Shown piece by piece: positions 19,540 to 27,964 of a DNA stretch of 64,000 nt (position 1 is its first letter; each line of letters begins with the position of its first letter). Source of the DNA: Nocardia cyriacigeorgica (lineage in GTDB: Bacteria > Actinomycetota > Actinomycetes > Mycobacteriales > Mycobacteriaceae); assembly GCF_010868145.1 (NCBI RefSeq), contig NZ_JAAGUY010000008.1:62001-126000 (forward strand). Reading direction: 5' to 3'. The notes under the pieces are model-generated. The model did not search any database and had not been told where the DNA came from. It worked only from the letters and a program-made list of their open reading frames with translations. The translations under genes and the position numbers were made by a program.

Positions 19540-19660
19540 CCGTGATGAACCCTCCTCATGACAGTGCACCGGATCAGAGAGGAAAATTGTGCCCGATCAC
19601 GAGGGGCTTACTGCGATGAATTATTACCTCTCCTGGGAAGAGTGGTGACTACCGGGACAG

Positions 19661-21148
19661 TCACGTCGATGGCCGGTACGCGCCGGACCGGACCAAGCGG
19701 GTCGCGACCGCAATCCGCAGCGCCACCAGCAGCCCCGCCGCGGCGAGAATCGTGTAGAGAAGCCAGGCGACGTCGGGCGTCCACAGCACGATCTGGTCGA
19801 GCCCGACGCCCGCTTGTCCGGGGACGACAACACTGAAGCCGTAGAGGATGCAAGCGAGACCAATTCCCCAGACAGCCAGTGCGGTGAGGGTCATCCACCG
19901 TCGACGGACACCGGCGGGGTGAGTCAGTTGCCAGATACTGCGCAGCACGAGCGCGATGAGCAGTCCGGCGATGCCGAGCAGGGTCGCGAGGACGGCGGAG
20001 TAGGTGTGATCGGCCGTGCCGGCCGGCGGGAGGCCGTGGAGCAAACGAGCCAGGCCGAAACCGGTTTCCAGCAGACGGGGTTCGTGGAAAGTCCCATAGG
20101 CGTCGGCGAGGAGGACCACGGCGCGGTTCTGGTCGGGCAGCAGGATTATCTGGGCCCAGTAGCCGGGACCGGCGCCGCCGTGCCAGACCATCGGCTCGGT
20201 AGTGCCTTCCACGGTCCAGCGCCGCCAGCCAAGGCCGTAGCTGCGACGTTCGCCGGTCTCGATCTCGCCACGGAACATGGCCGCGCGCTGACTCTCCGCG
20301 AGCACGCCGGCGGGACCGCCGAGGTTCGCCGCGGCGAACGCGGCGGCATCGTGCAGGGACCCGCCCAGGTAGCCGTAGGCGACGCCCGCGGGGTCGAACG
20401 GTGCGTCGAACGACATCGGGCGGCCGAAGACGAACCGGTGGCCGGGCGGGAGATTCGCATCGGCCCGGTCCTGATCGGTGATGGCCGACCGCATGCCCAT
20501 CGGGTCGAGAACCCGGTCGGCGAGGACAGCGGTGAACGGTCGACCGGTGACCTGCTCCACCACGGCCGCGAGCAGCAGGTAGTTCGTACTCGAATAGTGG
20601 TGGGCCGCACCGGGTTCGTTCTCGGACGCCTCATCGGCCAGTTCTGCGACCGTGTCGATCGGACGGCGGCCCGGCTCGGTGCGGTCGGTGAAACGAGTGG
20701 AGGTAGGGATGCCGCTGGTCTGATCGAGCAGGTGGCGAATCGTGATCCGCTCCGAACGTGCTTCGTCGCGCATCCGGAACGACGGCAGATAGGTGACTAC
20801 CGGCATGTCGAGCTCGAGCTCGCCGGATTCGACCAGCGTCATCACCAGCGTCGCGGTGACCGGTTTGGCGACCGAACCCCACAGGAACGGCGTCGACTTC
20901 GTCACCGGACGTCCGTCGCCGTCCGTGCCGAACGTGCCCGAATGCGCAATGCCCTGCGGCTCCACCACCGCATACGCGACGCCGGGGATTCTCACGGTGT
21001 CCATCTGTGCCCGGACGTAGGCGTCCATCGCCGGGTAGCGCACACCGTCGTCGGCGGTGATGGTCTCGCCGCCGGCCGTCGGGGCGCAGGTGCTCAGCAT
21101 TGCCAGGACGGGGAGCAGCAACACCAGTCGCCCTAGCAATATGGCCAT
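19661..21148 (-). CDS. Class C beta-lactamase-like serine hydrolase lipoprotein with C-terminal membrane helices
   Basis: 495 aa from ATG 21148. The N-terminus MAILLGRLVLLLPVLAMLSTCAP is a lipoprotein signal with lipobox LSTC. The catalytic SxxK is in WGSVAKPVT, and the Y-x-N-like motif is in HHYSSTNYLLL (YSSTNY). WHGGAGPGYWAQI fits the third motif (HGG replacing KTG). This is the class C beta-lactamase/D-Ala-D-Ala carboxypeptidase fold, probably acting on cell-wall or ester substrates outside the membrane. After the catalytic domain there are three to four hydrophobic helices (YSAVLATLLGIAGLLIALVL, WGIGLACILYGFSVVVPG, LLYTILAAAGLLVAL), giving membrane anchoring at the C-terminus too. It is divergent from a TetR gene, and the start codon lies inside a 16-bp palindrome, so direct repression is likely. 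Confidence 0.88.
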   Translation of the reverse strand: MAILLGRLVLLLPVLAMLSTCAPTAGGETITADDGVRYPAMDAYVRAQMDTVRIPGVAYAVVEPQGIAHSGTFGTDGDGRPVTKSTPFLWGSVAKPVTATLVMTLVESGELELDMPVVTYLPSFRMRDEARSERITIRHLLDQTSGIPTSTRFTDRTEPGRRPIDTVAELADEASENEPGAAHHYSSTNYLLLAAVVEQVTGRPFTAVLADRVLDPMGMRSAITDQDRADANLPPGHRFVFGRPMSFDAPFDPAGVAYGYLGGSLHDAAAFAAANLGGPAGVLAESQRAAMFRGEIETGERRSYGLGWRRWTVEGTTEPMVWHGGAGPGYWAQIILLPDQNRAVVLLADAYGTFHEPRLLETGFGLARLLHGLPPAGTADHTYSAVLATLLGIAGLLIALVLRSIWQLTHPAGVRRRWMTLTALAVWGIGLACILYGFSVVVPGQAGVGLDQIVLWTPDVAWLLYTILAAAGLLVALRIAVATRLVRSGAYRPST

Positions 21149-21177
21149 ATTGGAACCATAACCGTATGGCGATATTG
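21137..21177. promoter_or_regulatory. TetR-type operator pair in the divergent promoter
   Basis: CAATATGGCCATATTG (21137-21152) is a perfect 16-bp palindrome covering the ATG of the hydrolase. CCGTATGGCGATATTG (21162-21177) is an imperfect second copy 25 bp away. The 36-bp gap between the two start codons leaves no room for long leaders, so both promoters must overlap these sites. Confidence 0.7.
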
Positions 21178-21184
21178 TTGTCAC

Positions 21185-21808
21185 GTGCCACGAGTCGCCG
21201 ATCATGACCTCCGACGGGAACAGATAGCCCGCGCATTCCAGCGATTGCTGGCCGCGGACGGGCTCGCCAGGGTGACCTTCGCCCGGGTCGCGGAGGAGGC
21301 CGGGACCTCGGTCGGCCTCATCCAGCACTACTTCCGGAACAAGGAAGAGCTGATCGGACTCGCCTACGCCGACTGCCTTACCCGCATTGATGCCCGCATC
21401 GCGATGCACACCAGGGACGGCGAGGAGAACGGCGAGCCGATCTCGGCGATGCTGCTGGCCGGACTACGGGAACTGCTGCCACTCGACGATGAGCGGATGA
21501 TCGAGTTCCGGGTGGAACGGAGCCTGTGGAACTCGGCGCTCAACGACGCCGGGCTCACCGACATCGCCAGGCAGGCGAGCGCGGGCACCCGCAGACGGCT
21601 GGTCAACGCTGTCGAGAACGGCAAGAAATGCGGCGAGGTGGTGACCTCGGTGGACGCCTCGGTCGCCGCGTCGACGATCCTCGCGGTGACCCGTGGCTCG
21701 GCGGACACACTGGCGCTGGACGTCTCATCGGCCGGCCACGCCGATGAGGTGCTGCGCGCGGTGATCGCGAGCGTGTTCACCGGCAGCTGCCGGCACTACG
21801 ACAGCTGA
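21185..21808 (+). CDS. TetR-family transcriptional regulator
   Basis: 207 aa with a GTG start. The N-terminal HTH is visible in VTFARVAEEAGTSVGLIQHYFRNKEELIGLAY, here quoted by its limits VTFARVAEEAG and LIQHYFRNKEEL (residues ~27-60). The rest is the helical ligand-binding and dimer domain. It is divergent from the serine hydrolase, with two palindromic operators between them, so it probably represses itself and the hydrolase. The inducer is unknown. The GTG is the only start that keeps the HTH at the normal distance from the N-terminus. Confidence 0.9.
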   Translation: MPRVADHDLRREQIARAFQRLLAADGLARVTFARVAEEAGTSVGLIQHYFRNKEELIGLAYADCLTRIDARIAMHTRDGEENGEPISAMLLAGLRELLPLDDERMIEFRVERSLWNSALNDAGLTDIARQASAGTRRRLVNAVENGKKCGEVVTSVDASVAASTILAVTRGSADTLALDVSSAGHADEVLRAVIASVFTGSCRHYDS

Positions 21809-21811
21809 CGA

Positions 21812-22375
21812 TCAGCGAACGACGTCGACCCTGTCTCCGGGGTCGAGGTATTCGAAGAACCGGTGCGCGCCTTCCTCGGTCATGCGCACGCAGCCGTGGG
21901 AGGTGTGCTCGACGGGGCCGACATGAAAGGCGATGTCGTTGTTGAAGAACACGGCCCAACGCATCGGCGCGTGGTGCATGGTGCTCCAGTGGAACGGGCG
22001 TTTGAAGTCGACGTCGAAGACGCCCGGCGGGGTTTCGTAGCCGCGCATGCCGTGCGAGATCGGGGTGGGGCCGAAGACGACGCGGCCGTTGTCCACCAGC
22101 CAGGCCTCGTTGGTGCTCAACCGCATGCAGGCGCGGGCCTCGGGTGCGCACGGTGCGGAGGTCGGGATGATCGCCGGGACGCCGGGGATATCCGGTCCGC
22201 CGGGGAACAGCGGTTCGGCCTGTGCCGGTGCGGCGAGCAGGAATCCGGCGGACGCGGCGCCGAGGATTATTGCGAAACGAGCCGACCAGCTGCGGAAACG
22301 GTTACTGCGAATCAATTCTCCGAACCTCTCTAACCCTGCCGGCCTGCCTGATCCACGCCAGGACACCCGGACCAT
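21812..22375 (-). CDS. Secreted L,D-transpeptidase (YkuD domain)
   Basis: 187 aa. A hydrophobic signal segment (FAIILGAASAGFLLAAPAQA) is followed by a short catalytic domain with the nucleophile motif HTSHGCVRM near the C-terminus and upstream HVGPVEHTSHG. YkuD enzymes make 3-3 peptidoglycan cross-links or attach proteins to the wall. The domain lacks the Ig-like modules of LdtMt2-type enzymes, so it is the short single-domain kind. Start uncertain: ATG 22375 gives a long N-region; a TTG about 20 codons downstream (LIRSNRFRSW) would give a classical signal peptide. Confidence 0.88.
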   Translation of the reverse strand: MVRVSWRGSGRPAGLERFGELIRSNRFRSWSARFAIILGAASAGFLLAAPAQAEPLFPGGPDIPGVPAIIPTSAPCAPEARACMRLSTNEAWLVDNGRVVFGPTPISHGMRGYETPPGVFDVDFKRPFHWSTMHHAPMRWAVFFNNDIAFHVGPVEHTSHGCVRMTEEGAHRFFEYLDPGDRVDVVR

Positions 22376-22609
22376 CTCGTCTGCACAAGCCTGGGACCAC
22401 CGAGGTAGAGGTGATCATGGCCGACCATTCGCAGCCGGTCAACGATGGCGCGCGACTGGGATGAGTCCGTTACCTGCGGTCGGGCGCGCCGGACATCGTC
22501 GGGTCTGCCGTTCGCCGCGGCCCGCCACCTCGAAACGGTGACCTGACCGCGGACACGCTGGGTCGTGGTATCGGTGCCGAGGGCGCCGCTGAGCCGCCGG
22601 TCGCGGTGT

Positions 22610-22816
22610 TCAGTCCTCGCTGCTGTCGCGGTGGGCAAGGAATTCGAGCAATTCCGGGTCGGACGAGGTCAGCTGGTCGATTTCCTCGCCGTCGGTACAG
22701 GGGTAGAAGGTCACCGTGACCGAATCGGCACGGCGAGTTGTCACCCGCCAGATGGCGCCGGAACCCTGCCAGCGCTGCAGGATCGCGACGGGGGTGTTCG
22801 CGGTGTCGTGCGGCAT
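22610..22816 (-). CDS. Small conserved actinobacterial protein of unknown function
   Basis: 68 aa. The sequence has a compact beta-strand pattern (IWRVTTRRADSVTVTFYPC) and an acidic helix (GEEIDQLTSSDPELLEFLAH). It has the codon bias of a real gene, with GC-rich third positions. It resembles small conserved mycobacterial/nocardial proteins with an FYPC-type core, but I cannot name a family. It lies just downstream of udgB on the same strand (45-bp gap), so the two may be co-transcribed. Confidence 0.6.
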   Translation of the reverse strand: MPHDTANTPVAILQRWQGSGAIWRVTTRRADSVTVTFYPCTDGEEIDQLTSSDPELLEFLAHRDSSED

Positions 22817-22861
22817 GGCTTCCGGTGTCCTTCGGTGTTCGGGTTCCGGTACCCGTCGACG

Positions 22862-23620
22862 TTACCGGCCCGCGGGCAGACCCGCGGCGGTCGCGGCGCG
22901 GATGAGCACGTCCTCGATCATGGTCGGGGTCAATCGGCCGGTGAAGGTGTTCTGCTGGCTGACGTGGTAGCAGCCGAACACGTGCAGCGGATCCCGCGCG
23001 GGATCGCTGTGCACCAGCTCGATATGCACGCCGTGGCCGAACTTGGGACGCGGCCGCGGGATCTGCCACCCCGCAGCGGCCAGCGCGGGGAGCAGTGCCT
23101 GCCAGCCGAACGCGCCGAGCACCATGATGGAGCGCAGGGTCGGCGCGAGCAGTCGCAGCTCGGTGTCGAGCCAGTGGCGGCAGCGGTCGCGTTCCGCTGG
23201 CGTCGGTTTATTGGCCGGTGGTGCGCAGCGCACCGGAGAGGCGACGCGCACACCGAACAGGCGCAGACCGTCGTCGCGACTGACCGCGATGGGCTGATTG
23301 GCCAGTCCCACGGCATACATGGCCGCATACAGCACCTCGCCGCTGCGATCGCCGGTGAACATCCGGCCGGTGCGGTTGGCGCCGTGTGCTGCGGGTGCCA
23401 GGCCGACGATCAGCATGCGCGCGTCATCGGGACCGAATCCGGGAACGGGACGACCCCAGTAGGTCTGGTCCCGGAACGCGGCTCGCTTCTCCATGGCCAC
23501 CAGCTCTCGCCACGCCACCAGGCGCGGGCAGGCCCGGCAGTGTGTCAGGGTTTCGTCGAGTTCGGCGAGGGTCCGGCACACGTGTTCAATTCGATCACAC
23601 TGATGGGGGGTTCTGTGCAA
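22862..23620 (-). CDS. udgB: Family 5 uracil-DNA glycosylase (UdgB type)
   Basis: 252 aa. The motif LIVGLAPAAHGANRTGRMFTG is the family 5 active-site signature (GLAPA followed by G-A-N-R-T-G). FGCYHVSQQNTFTGRLT is the second signature (H-P/V-S-x-x-N-T). CRACPRL near the N-terminus and further cysteines fit a 4Fe-4S cluster. The enzyme removes uracil and other deaminated bases from DNA, important in high-GC genomes. Length is normal for the family. The ATG start follows a short spacer; no other start is clearly better. Confidence 0.9.
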   Translation of the reverse strand: MHRTPHQCDRIEHVCRTLAELDETLTHCRACPRLVAWRELVAMEKRAAFRDQTYWGRPVPGFGPDDARMLIVGLAPAAHGANRTGRMFTGDRSGEVLYAAMYAVGLANQPIAVSRDDGLRLFGVRVASPVRCAPPANKPTPAERDRCRHWLDTELRLLAPTLRSIMVLGAFGWQALLPALAAAGWQIPRPRPKFGHGVHIELVHSDPARDPLHVFGCYHVSQQNTFTGRLTPTMIEDVLIRAATAAGLPAGR

Positions 23621-23626
23621 ATGTCC

Positions 23627-23760
23627 AGCTGGCGCTGTCGGGCGTAGCCCGTCCTCAGACCGCGCACGGCCGGAGCGAATGCGGAGGTACGCACAGCTGG
23701 CGCCGCCGGGCGCAGCCCGTCCTCAGACCGCGCACGGCCGGAGCGAATGCGGAGGTACGC
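23627..23760. repeat. Two direct copies of a 68-bp intergenic repeat
   Basis: Copies begin at 23627 and 23695 (AGCTGGCG...) and end with GGAGCGAATGCGGAGGTACG. They share GCCCGTCCTCAGACCGCGCA and differ at only a few positions near their 5' ends. They lie between udgB and the GyrI-like genes, outside any convincing ORF, and look like a dispersed intergenic element. Confidence 0.85.
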
Positions 23761-23887
23761 CCTGTTCAGCTGGATGCGCGTGAATCGATCTTGCGGGCGG
23801 CACGGTCGGGCACGGTTGGTAGCATGGCGGTTCCGGCCGACCGGATGCGGACATTGCCTCCCGGATTCATCTCGAAAGAGTCATTCC

Positions 23888-24331
23888 ATGCAGTTTGAAA
23901 TCGTCGAACGGGACGAGACATGGGTTGCCGGGCTTCCGGTGCGCAGTCCCAAGCGTGCGCTGCAGGAACTGCGGGACCAGGATCTGGAAGCCGCGTGGGC
24001 TGCGGTACTGCACCACGACCTCGGCGGCCCGTTGGCCAGCGCCTACACCGATTACTCCGGCGAGCTCGGCACCTACAACACCCAGATCGTCGGCTATCAG
24101 TGCTCGTCGTTCGCTCGCGTCACTCGCGGCCATCTGGTGGCCAGGCTGCCGCGGGGCACCTACGCGCGTTTCTCCTCGGTGGGTGAGTTCCCGCAGATCA
24201 TGACCGGCCTGTGGACCCAGATCGCGTACGCCGAGGAACACAAGCAGATCAAGCGCACCTTCACCGGCGATTTCGAGTGTTATCCGCACGCGTACAAGAT
24301 CGATCTCTACCTGGCGGTCGATCCGCGATGA
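23888..24331 (+). CDS. GyrI-like small-molecule-binding (effector-binding) protein
   Basis: 147 aa starting MQFEIVERDETWVAG. Pattern fits the GyrI/AraC effector-binding domain: an N-terminal strand, an internal ligand-facing region (YTDYSGELGTYNTQIVGYQC), the VARLPRGTYARFSSVGEFPQ strand turn typical of the family, and the C-terminal CYPHAYKIDLYLAVDPR strand. No DNA-binding domain is attached, so it may sequester or sense a hydrophobic ligand. Its stop overlaps the start of the next gene by ATGA. An ORF start further upstream is in repeat sequence and is rejected. Confidence 0.7.
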   Translation: MQFEIVERDETWVAGLPVRSPKRALQELRDQDLEAAWAAVLHHDLGGPLASAYTDYSGELGTYNTQIVGYQCSSFARVTRGHLVARLPRGTYARFSSVGEFPQIMTGLWTQIAYAEEHKQIKRTFTGDFECYPHAYKIDLYLAVDPR

Positions 24332-24774
24332 GCTACACCATCGTCGTCCGCAACGAGGCGATCTACGGCGGCCTGGTGGTGCCGCGGGTACGCCCGAGCT
24401 TCAAGGTGAGCAACAGCGAGCTGATCGAGTTCCTCAAGGATCGGCTGCGCGACCGCGCCGAGGGAACCGCCGCCGCCGAGGGCCCGATGTTCACGGTGTA
24501 CGTACCCGACCCGACCGAGACCTACAACGCGCTGGTCGGTTTCGAGTACCCCGCCGCCGAGGCGGCACAGGTCGGCGATGTGCTGGTGCGCGTCCCCAAG
24601 GGCGTGTACGCGCGGTTCGTCCCCAACGGCGACTATCACGATCCGGTCGAGGATGCCTGGGCTCAGGTCGACGACGCAACGGCATCTGCCGAGATCACCC
24701 GGGCCTATCGTGAAGAAATCGAGATCTGGCACGGCCCGCACTCGGTGGAGCTGTTCATCTCCATTCTGGTATAG
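24328..24774 (+). CDS. Second GyrI-like effector-binding protein, coupled to the first
   Basis: 148 aa starting MSYTIVVRNEAIYGGLVVPR. It shares the layout of the upstream protein: FEYPAAEAAQVGDV, then VLVRVPKGVYARFVPNGDYH (parallel to ARLPRGTYARFSSVGEFPQ), then EIWHGPHSVELFISILV. ATGA overlap gives translational coupling. The pair looks like an old tandem duplication, and could form a heterodimer. No ligand is evident. Confidence 0.7.
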   Translation: MSYTIVVRNEAIYGGLVVPRVRPSFKVSNSELIEFLKDRLRDRAEGTAAAEGPMFTVYVPDPTETYNALVGFEYPAAEAAQVGDVLVRVPKGVYARFVPNGDYHDPVEDAWAQVDDATASAEITRAYREEIEIWHGPHSVELFISILV

Positions 24775-25028
24775 GTTGCTGCAGGGTTGCTAGACGCGAA
24801 CCAACCGGTCTCGTTTCTCGGCTTTTATCCGGATGTGAGCGGCCTGACCTGCGGGTCTTTCGGGGCCAAAAAATGGTTTTCGGAAGATTAACCAGATATC
24901 TAGTAAATTCTGGCTCCGATGACCCATACTTCCCATGACGTACTCACTCGGCGTTCGGGGCGGCGGGTGGGTACGTCGGATGGGTTCGATCATTGTGTGC
25001 GCGCACGCAGCAACAGAGTAGGAACGTC

Positions 25029-25802
25029 ATGGCTGTCGAAACGATCGCCGTCGACCTGGTTGAAACTTGCAGCACCTCGGCGCTGCGATTTCACGACATC
25101 GTCTCCGGATGCGACATCACTGCTACCACCCCGGACGCCGACCCCGAACTGTGGGATCGATATCTCCATGGTGCGCTGGATGTTTACCGGCACTTCCGGG
25201 TCCACACCGCCCTTGAATACGACACGGTGGCCGATGGCCGGTCCACCTCGCTGTTCTTTGCCGCGACCGACCGTACCGGCGCCGTCGTCGCCGGCGTCCG
25301 TGCGCAGGGTCCGTACCTGCGCACGGACGATGTCGGATCGCTCGCGCCCTGGTCCGGGCGCCCCGGCGAACGCGAACTGCGGGCAATGGTTGCTCGCCGC
25401 ATACCGCGCGGCGTCGTCGAATCTCGCGGGGCGTGGGTGGCCCGCGATGTGCCGGGCCGACGGGAACTCGGCGCCGCGGTCTCCCGGTGTATCGCACATA
25501 CACCGCGAATCCTCGGTGTCCGATACGGGTTCGCCACCGTGGCCTCGTTCACGACGGGCAGACATCGGGGCAGCGGAGGCGTTGCGGCAGAACTCATTCC
25601 CCCGGTGCCCTACCCGGACGATCGCTATCAGACCGTGCCGATCTGGTGGGACAGCCGGATGTACCGGATGTTCGCCGACCGGTTGCAGTATCTGCTGATG
25701 TGCGATGAACTGCGAGATATGGGAGTTGCCGACGGCGCGCTCGAACGAGTGCGGCGCGGCACCGGACGCAGATCGGAGAGTCGGTTCGGCTATGGCCGGT
25801 GA
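25029..25802 (+). CDS. Conserved protein of unknown function, first gene of the moeY-like/c-di-GMP operon
   Basis: 257 aa from ATG 25029, preceded by AGGAACG. An upstream GTG (24993) is less likely. I do not recognise a named family. The layout (N-terminal helix, RGAWVARDVPGRRELGAAVS, then TPRILGVRYGFATVASF, then ELIPPVPYPDDRYQTVPIWW) is reminiscent of FeeM-like N-acyl transferases with a GNAT-type core, but this is weak. It overlaps the ThiF-nitroreductase gene by 11 bp. In M. tuberculosis Rv1356c sits next to the Rv1355c homologue; correspondence is only positional. Confidence 0.7.
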   Translation: MAVETIAVDLVETCSTSALRFHDIVSGCDITATTPDADPELWDRYLHGALDVYRHFRVHTALEYDTVADGRSTSLFFAATDRTGAVVAGVRAQGPYLRTDDVGSLAPWSGRPGERELRAMVARRIPRGVVESRGAWVARDVPGRRELGAAVSRCIAHTPRILGVRYGFATVASFTTGRHRGSGGVAAELIPPVPYPDDRYQTVPIWWDSRMYRMFADRLQYLLMCDELRDMGVADGALERVRRGTGRRSESRFGYGR

Positions 25803-27948
25803 GAGTGACCGGGGGGTGGAATATCGGCCGCTGATACTGGATCAGCAGCACCCCGGTGATGCACGGGTGCTCGGCGAACTGCGTGCGCGCGGCGATATCG
25901 AATTCAGCGATCTACGCGATTTGCTGGATCGTGAGTTCGCCGATCTCACCGATCCGCCCGAGCGGGTCGAGGGTCGTGAATCGGATCGCTGGGTGTACTA
26001 CCCGTGGCGGCGGCGCGTACTCGGATTGCCGGGCCCGCAAACGCTCCGTGCCATTCGGCTGGACCGAAACCGCAATAAGCTCACACGGGATGAGCAGCAG
26101 CGATTACGCGAGATGTCGATCGGCGTGGTCGGGCAGAGTGTTGGTCACGCCGTGGCCTACACGATTGCGTTGGAAGGTATATGCGGGTCGCTGCGGCTGG
26201 CCGATTTCGACGTGCTCGAGTTGTCGAATCTCAACCGCGTACCTGCCGGATTATTCGATATCGGCGCGAACAAAGCCGTGGTCACCGCGCGCCGGATTGC
26301 CGAACTCGATCCCTATCTTCCGATCGAGGTCTATCGCGCCGGAGTTGACGCCGACTCGGTCGACGAATTCCTTTCCGGGCTCTCGGTGGTCGTCGAGGAG
26401 TGTGATTCGCTCGATATCAAACTCGTCGTCCGCGAAGCCGCCCGCAGACACCGTATCCCGGTCGTTATGGAGACCAGCGATCGCGGCCTGCTCGACGTCG
26501 AGCGCTACGACCTGGAACCCGAACGACTGCCGTTCCACGGCTTGCTCGGCGGAGTCGGGGCGGGCGATCTGCGCGGGTTGTCCACCCGTGACAAGGCGCC
26601 CTACGTCGTCGCGCTGATGGGCCCGACCGAACTGTCGTCGCGCATGGCGGCCAGTATGGTCGAAGTCGGCGAAACCCTGAGCAGCTGGCCGCAACTGGCG
26701 GGCGATGTGATGCTCGGTGGCGCCAGCGTCACCACCGCTATCCGTCGCATCGGGCTCGGCCAGAAACTGCCCTCCGGGCGCACAAGGGTCGATCTCGAAA
26801 GCGGTGTGGACGCACTCGCCGAACCGACCCCGATCGACGACTTGGACTGGGGCGACGACGAACGGGAAGCCCCTGCCCCCGCGGACCCGGTGCACCGCAT
26901 CCTCGCCTGCGCACAGCGGGCGCCCTCCGGCGGCAACGTCCAGCCGTGGACGCTGCACGCCGACGGTGACGAGATCCGGATCGACCTGGACCGCTCGGCC
27001 ACCACCGCGATGGACATCGGCTACCGCGGCAGTGCGGTGGCGCTGGGGGCCGCGCTGTACAACGCGCGCGTGGCCGCGTCAGCTCACGGTGTGCTCGGCG
27101 CACACGAACTCGTCGAATCCGACGATCCCGCCGACGCGCCGATCAGCGCCGTCCTGCGGCGCACGGGCAGACCCGCCGACGCGCCCGCCGCCGACTATCC
27201 GCTGACGCTGACCCGCGAAACCAACCGCCGACTCGGCGACTCGAGCCCCATCCCCGCCGATGTGCTCGCAGAGTTGGCTGCGGCGGCCGCCGCCGAAGGC
27301 GCCACGCTGCGTTCGGTCACCGACCGCGACGGCATCGACCGCGCGGCCGATCTGCTGGCCGAATCCGATCGCATTCGCTACCTCACCCCATTGCTGCACG
27401 AGCAGCTGTTCGCGGAGCTGCGCTGGGCGGGCGAGGACCTCTCCATCGGCATCGATGCCCGCACACTCGAGCTCGCGCCCGATGAGAAGGCGGCCATGCA
27501 GATCGGCCGACGCGCCGATGTGATGGCACAACTGCACAACTGGTCGGCAGGTGCGGCGCTGGGTGATTACGCCCGCGATCGGGTGCGCTCGAGTTCGGCG
27601 GTTGTCGCGGTGACCTTCACCGATCCACCGGGTACAGACGAGAGGTCATTGGCCGGATATGTGCGTGCCGGCGGGGCCGTGCAGCGGGTGTGGATCCAGG
27701 CGGGCCGCAGCGGTTTGGCGGTGCAACCGATGTCGCCGGTGTTCCTCTATTCGCGACGTCACCGTGACTCGAACGCGATTTCTCCGGCGTACGCAGATAC
27801 ACTAGCGTCACTTCAAGGCTGTTTCCTGGACCTACTGGGAGTGCCGGAACATGAGACCATGGCATTGGTTCTTCGCCTGAGCTACGCGGCCGCGGCCGGT
27901 GTGCGCAGCAGGCGGCGACAGGTGCCTGGCGCGGACACCCGCAGTTAG
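25792..27948 (+). CDS. moeY: ThiF/E1-like and nitroreductase fusion protein (MoeY-like, Rv1355c type)
   Basis: 718 aa from ATG 25792, overlapping the previous gene. Residues ~80-330 form a ThiF/MoeB-type nucleotide-binding domain: SIGVVGQSVGHAVAYTIALE replaces the usual GxGGLG, and DFDVLELSNLNR is the D-x-D-x-x-E-x-S-N-x-N-R signature. Residues ~365-700 form a nitroreductase/FMN-type domain with QRAPSGGNVQPWTL, an FMN-binding signature. No CxxC zinc motif or adenylating-family thiolation cysteine is obvious. The same two-domain layout is annotated moeY in M. tuberculosis, although a role in molybdopterin synthesis is unproven. The c-di-GMP enzyme follows after 16 bp, as in Rv1354c/Rv1355c. 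Confidence 0.85.
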   Translation: MAGESDRGVEYRPLILDQQHPGDARVLGELRARGDIEFSDLRDLLDREFADLTDPPERVEGRESDRWVYYPWRRRVLGLPGPQTLRAIRLDRNRNKLTRDEQQRLREMSIGVVGQSVGHAVAYTIALEGICGSLRLADFDVLELSNLNRVPAGLFDIGANKAVVTARRIAELDPYLPIEVYRAGVDADSVDEFLSGLSVVVEECDSLDIKLVVREAARRHRIPVVMETSDRGLLDVERYDLEPERLPFHGLLGGVGAGDLRGLSTRDKAPYVVALMGPTELSSRMAASMVEVGETLSSWPQLAGDVMLGGASVTTAIRRIGLGQKLPSGRTRVDLESGVDALAEPTPIDDLDWGDDEREAPAPADPVHRILACAQRAPSGGNVQPWTLHADGDEIRIDLDRSATTAMDIGYRGSAVALGAALYNARVAASAHGVLGAHELVESDDPADAPISAVLRRTGRPADAPAADYPLTLTRETNRRLGDSSPIPADVLAELAAAAAAEGATLRSVTDRDGIDRAADLLAESDRIRYLTPLLHEQLFAELRWAGEDLSIGIDARTLELAPDEKAAMQIGRRADVMAQLHNWSAGAALGDYARDRVRSSSAVVAVTFTDPPGTDERSLAGYVRAGGAVQRVWIQAGRSGLAVQPMSPVFLYSRRHRDSNAISPAYADTLASLQGCFLDLLGVPEHETMALVLRLSYAAAAGVRSRRRQVPGADTRS

Positions 27949-27964
27949 CGCGATCGGAGACAAA

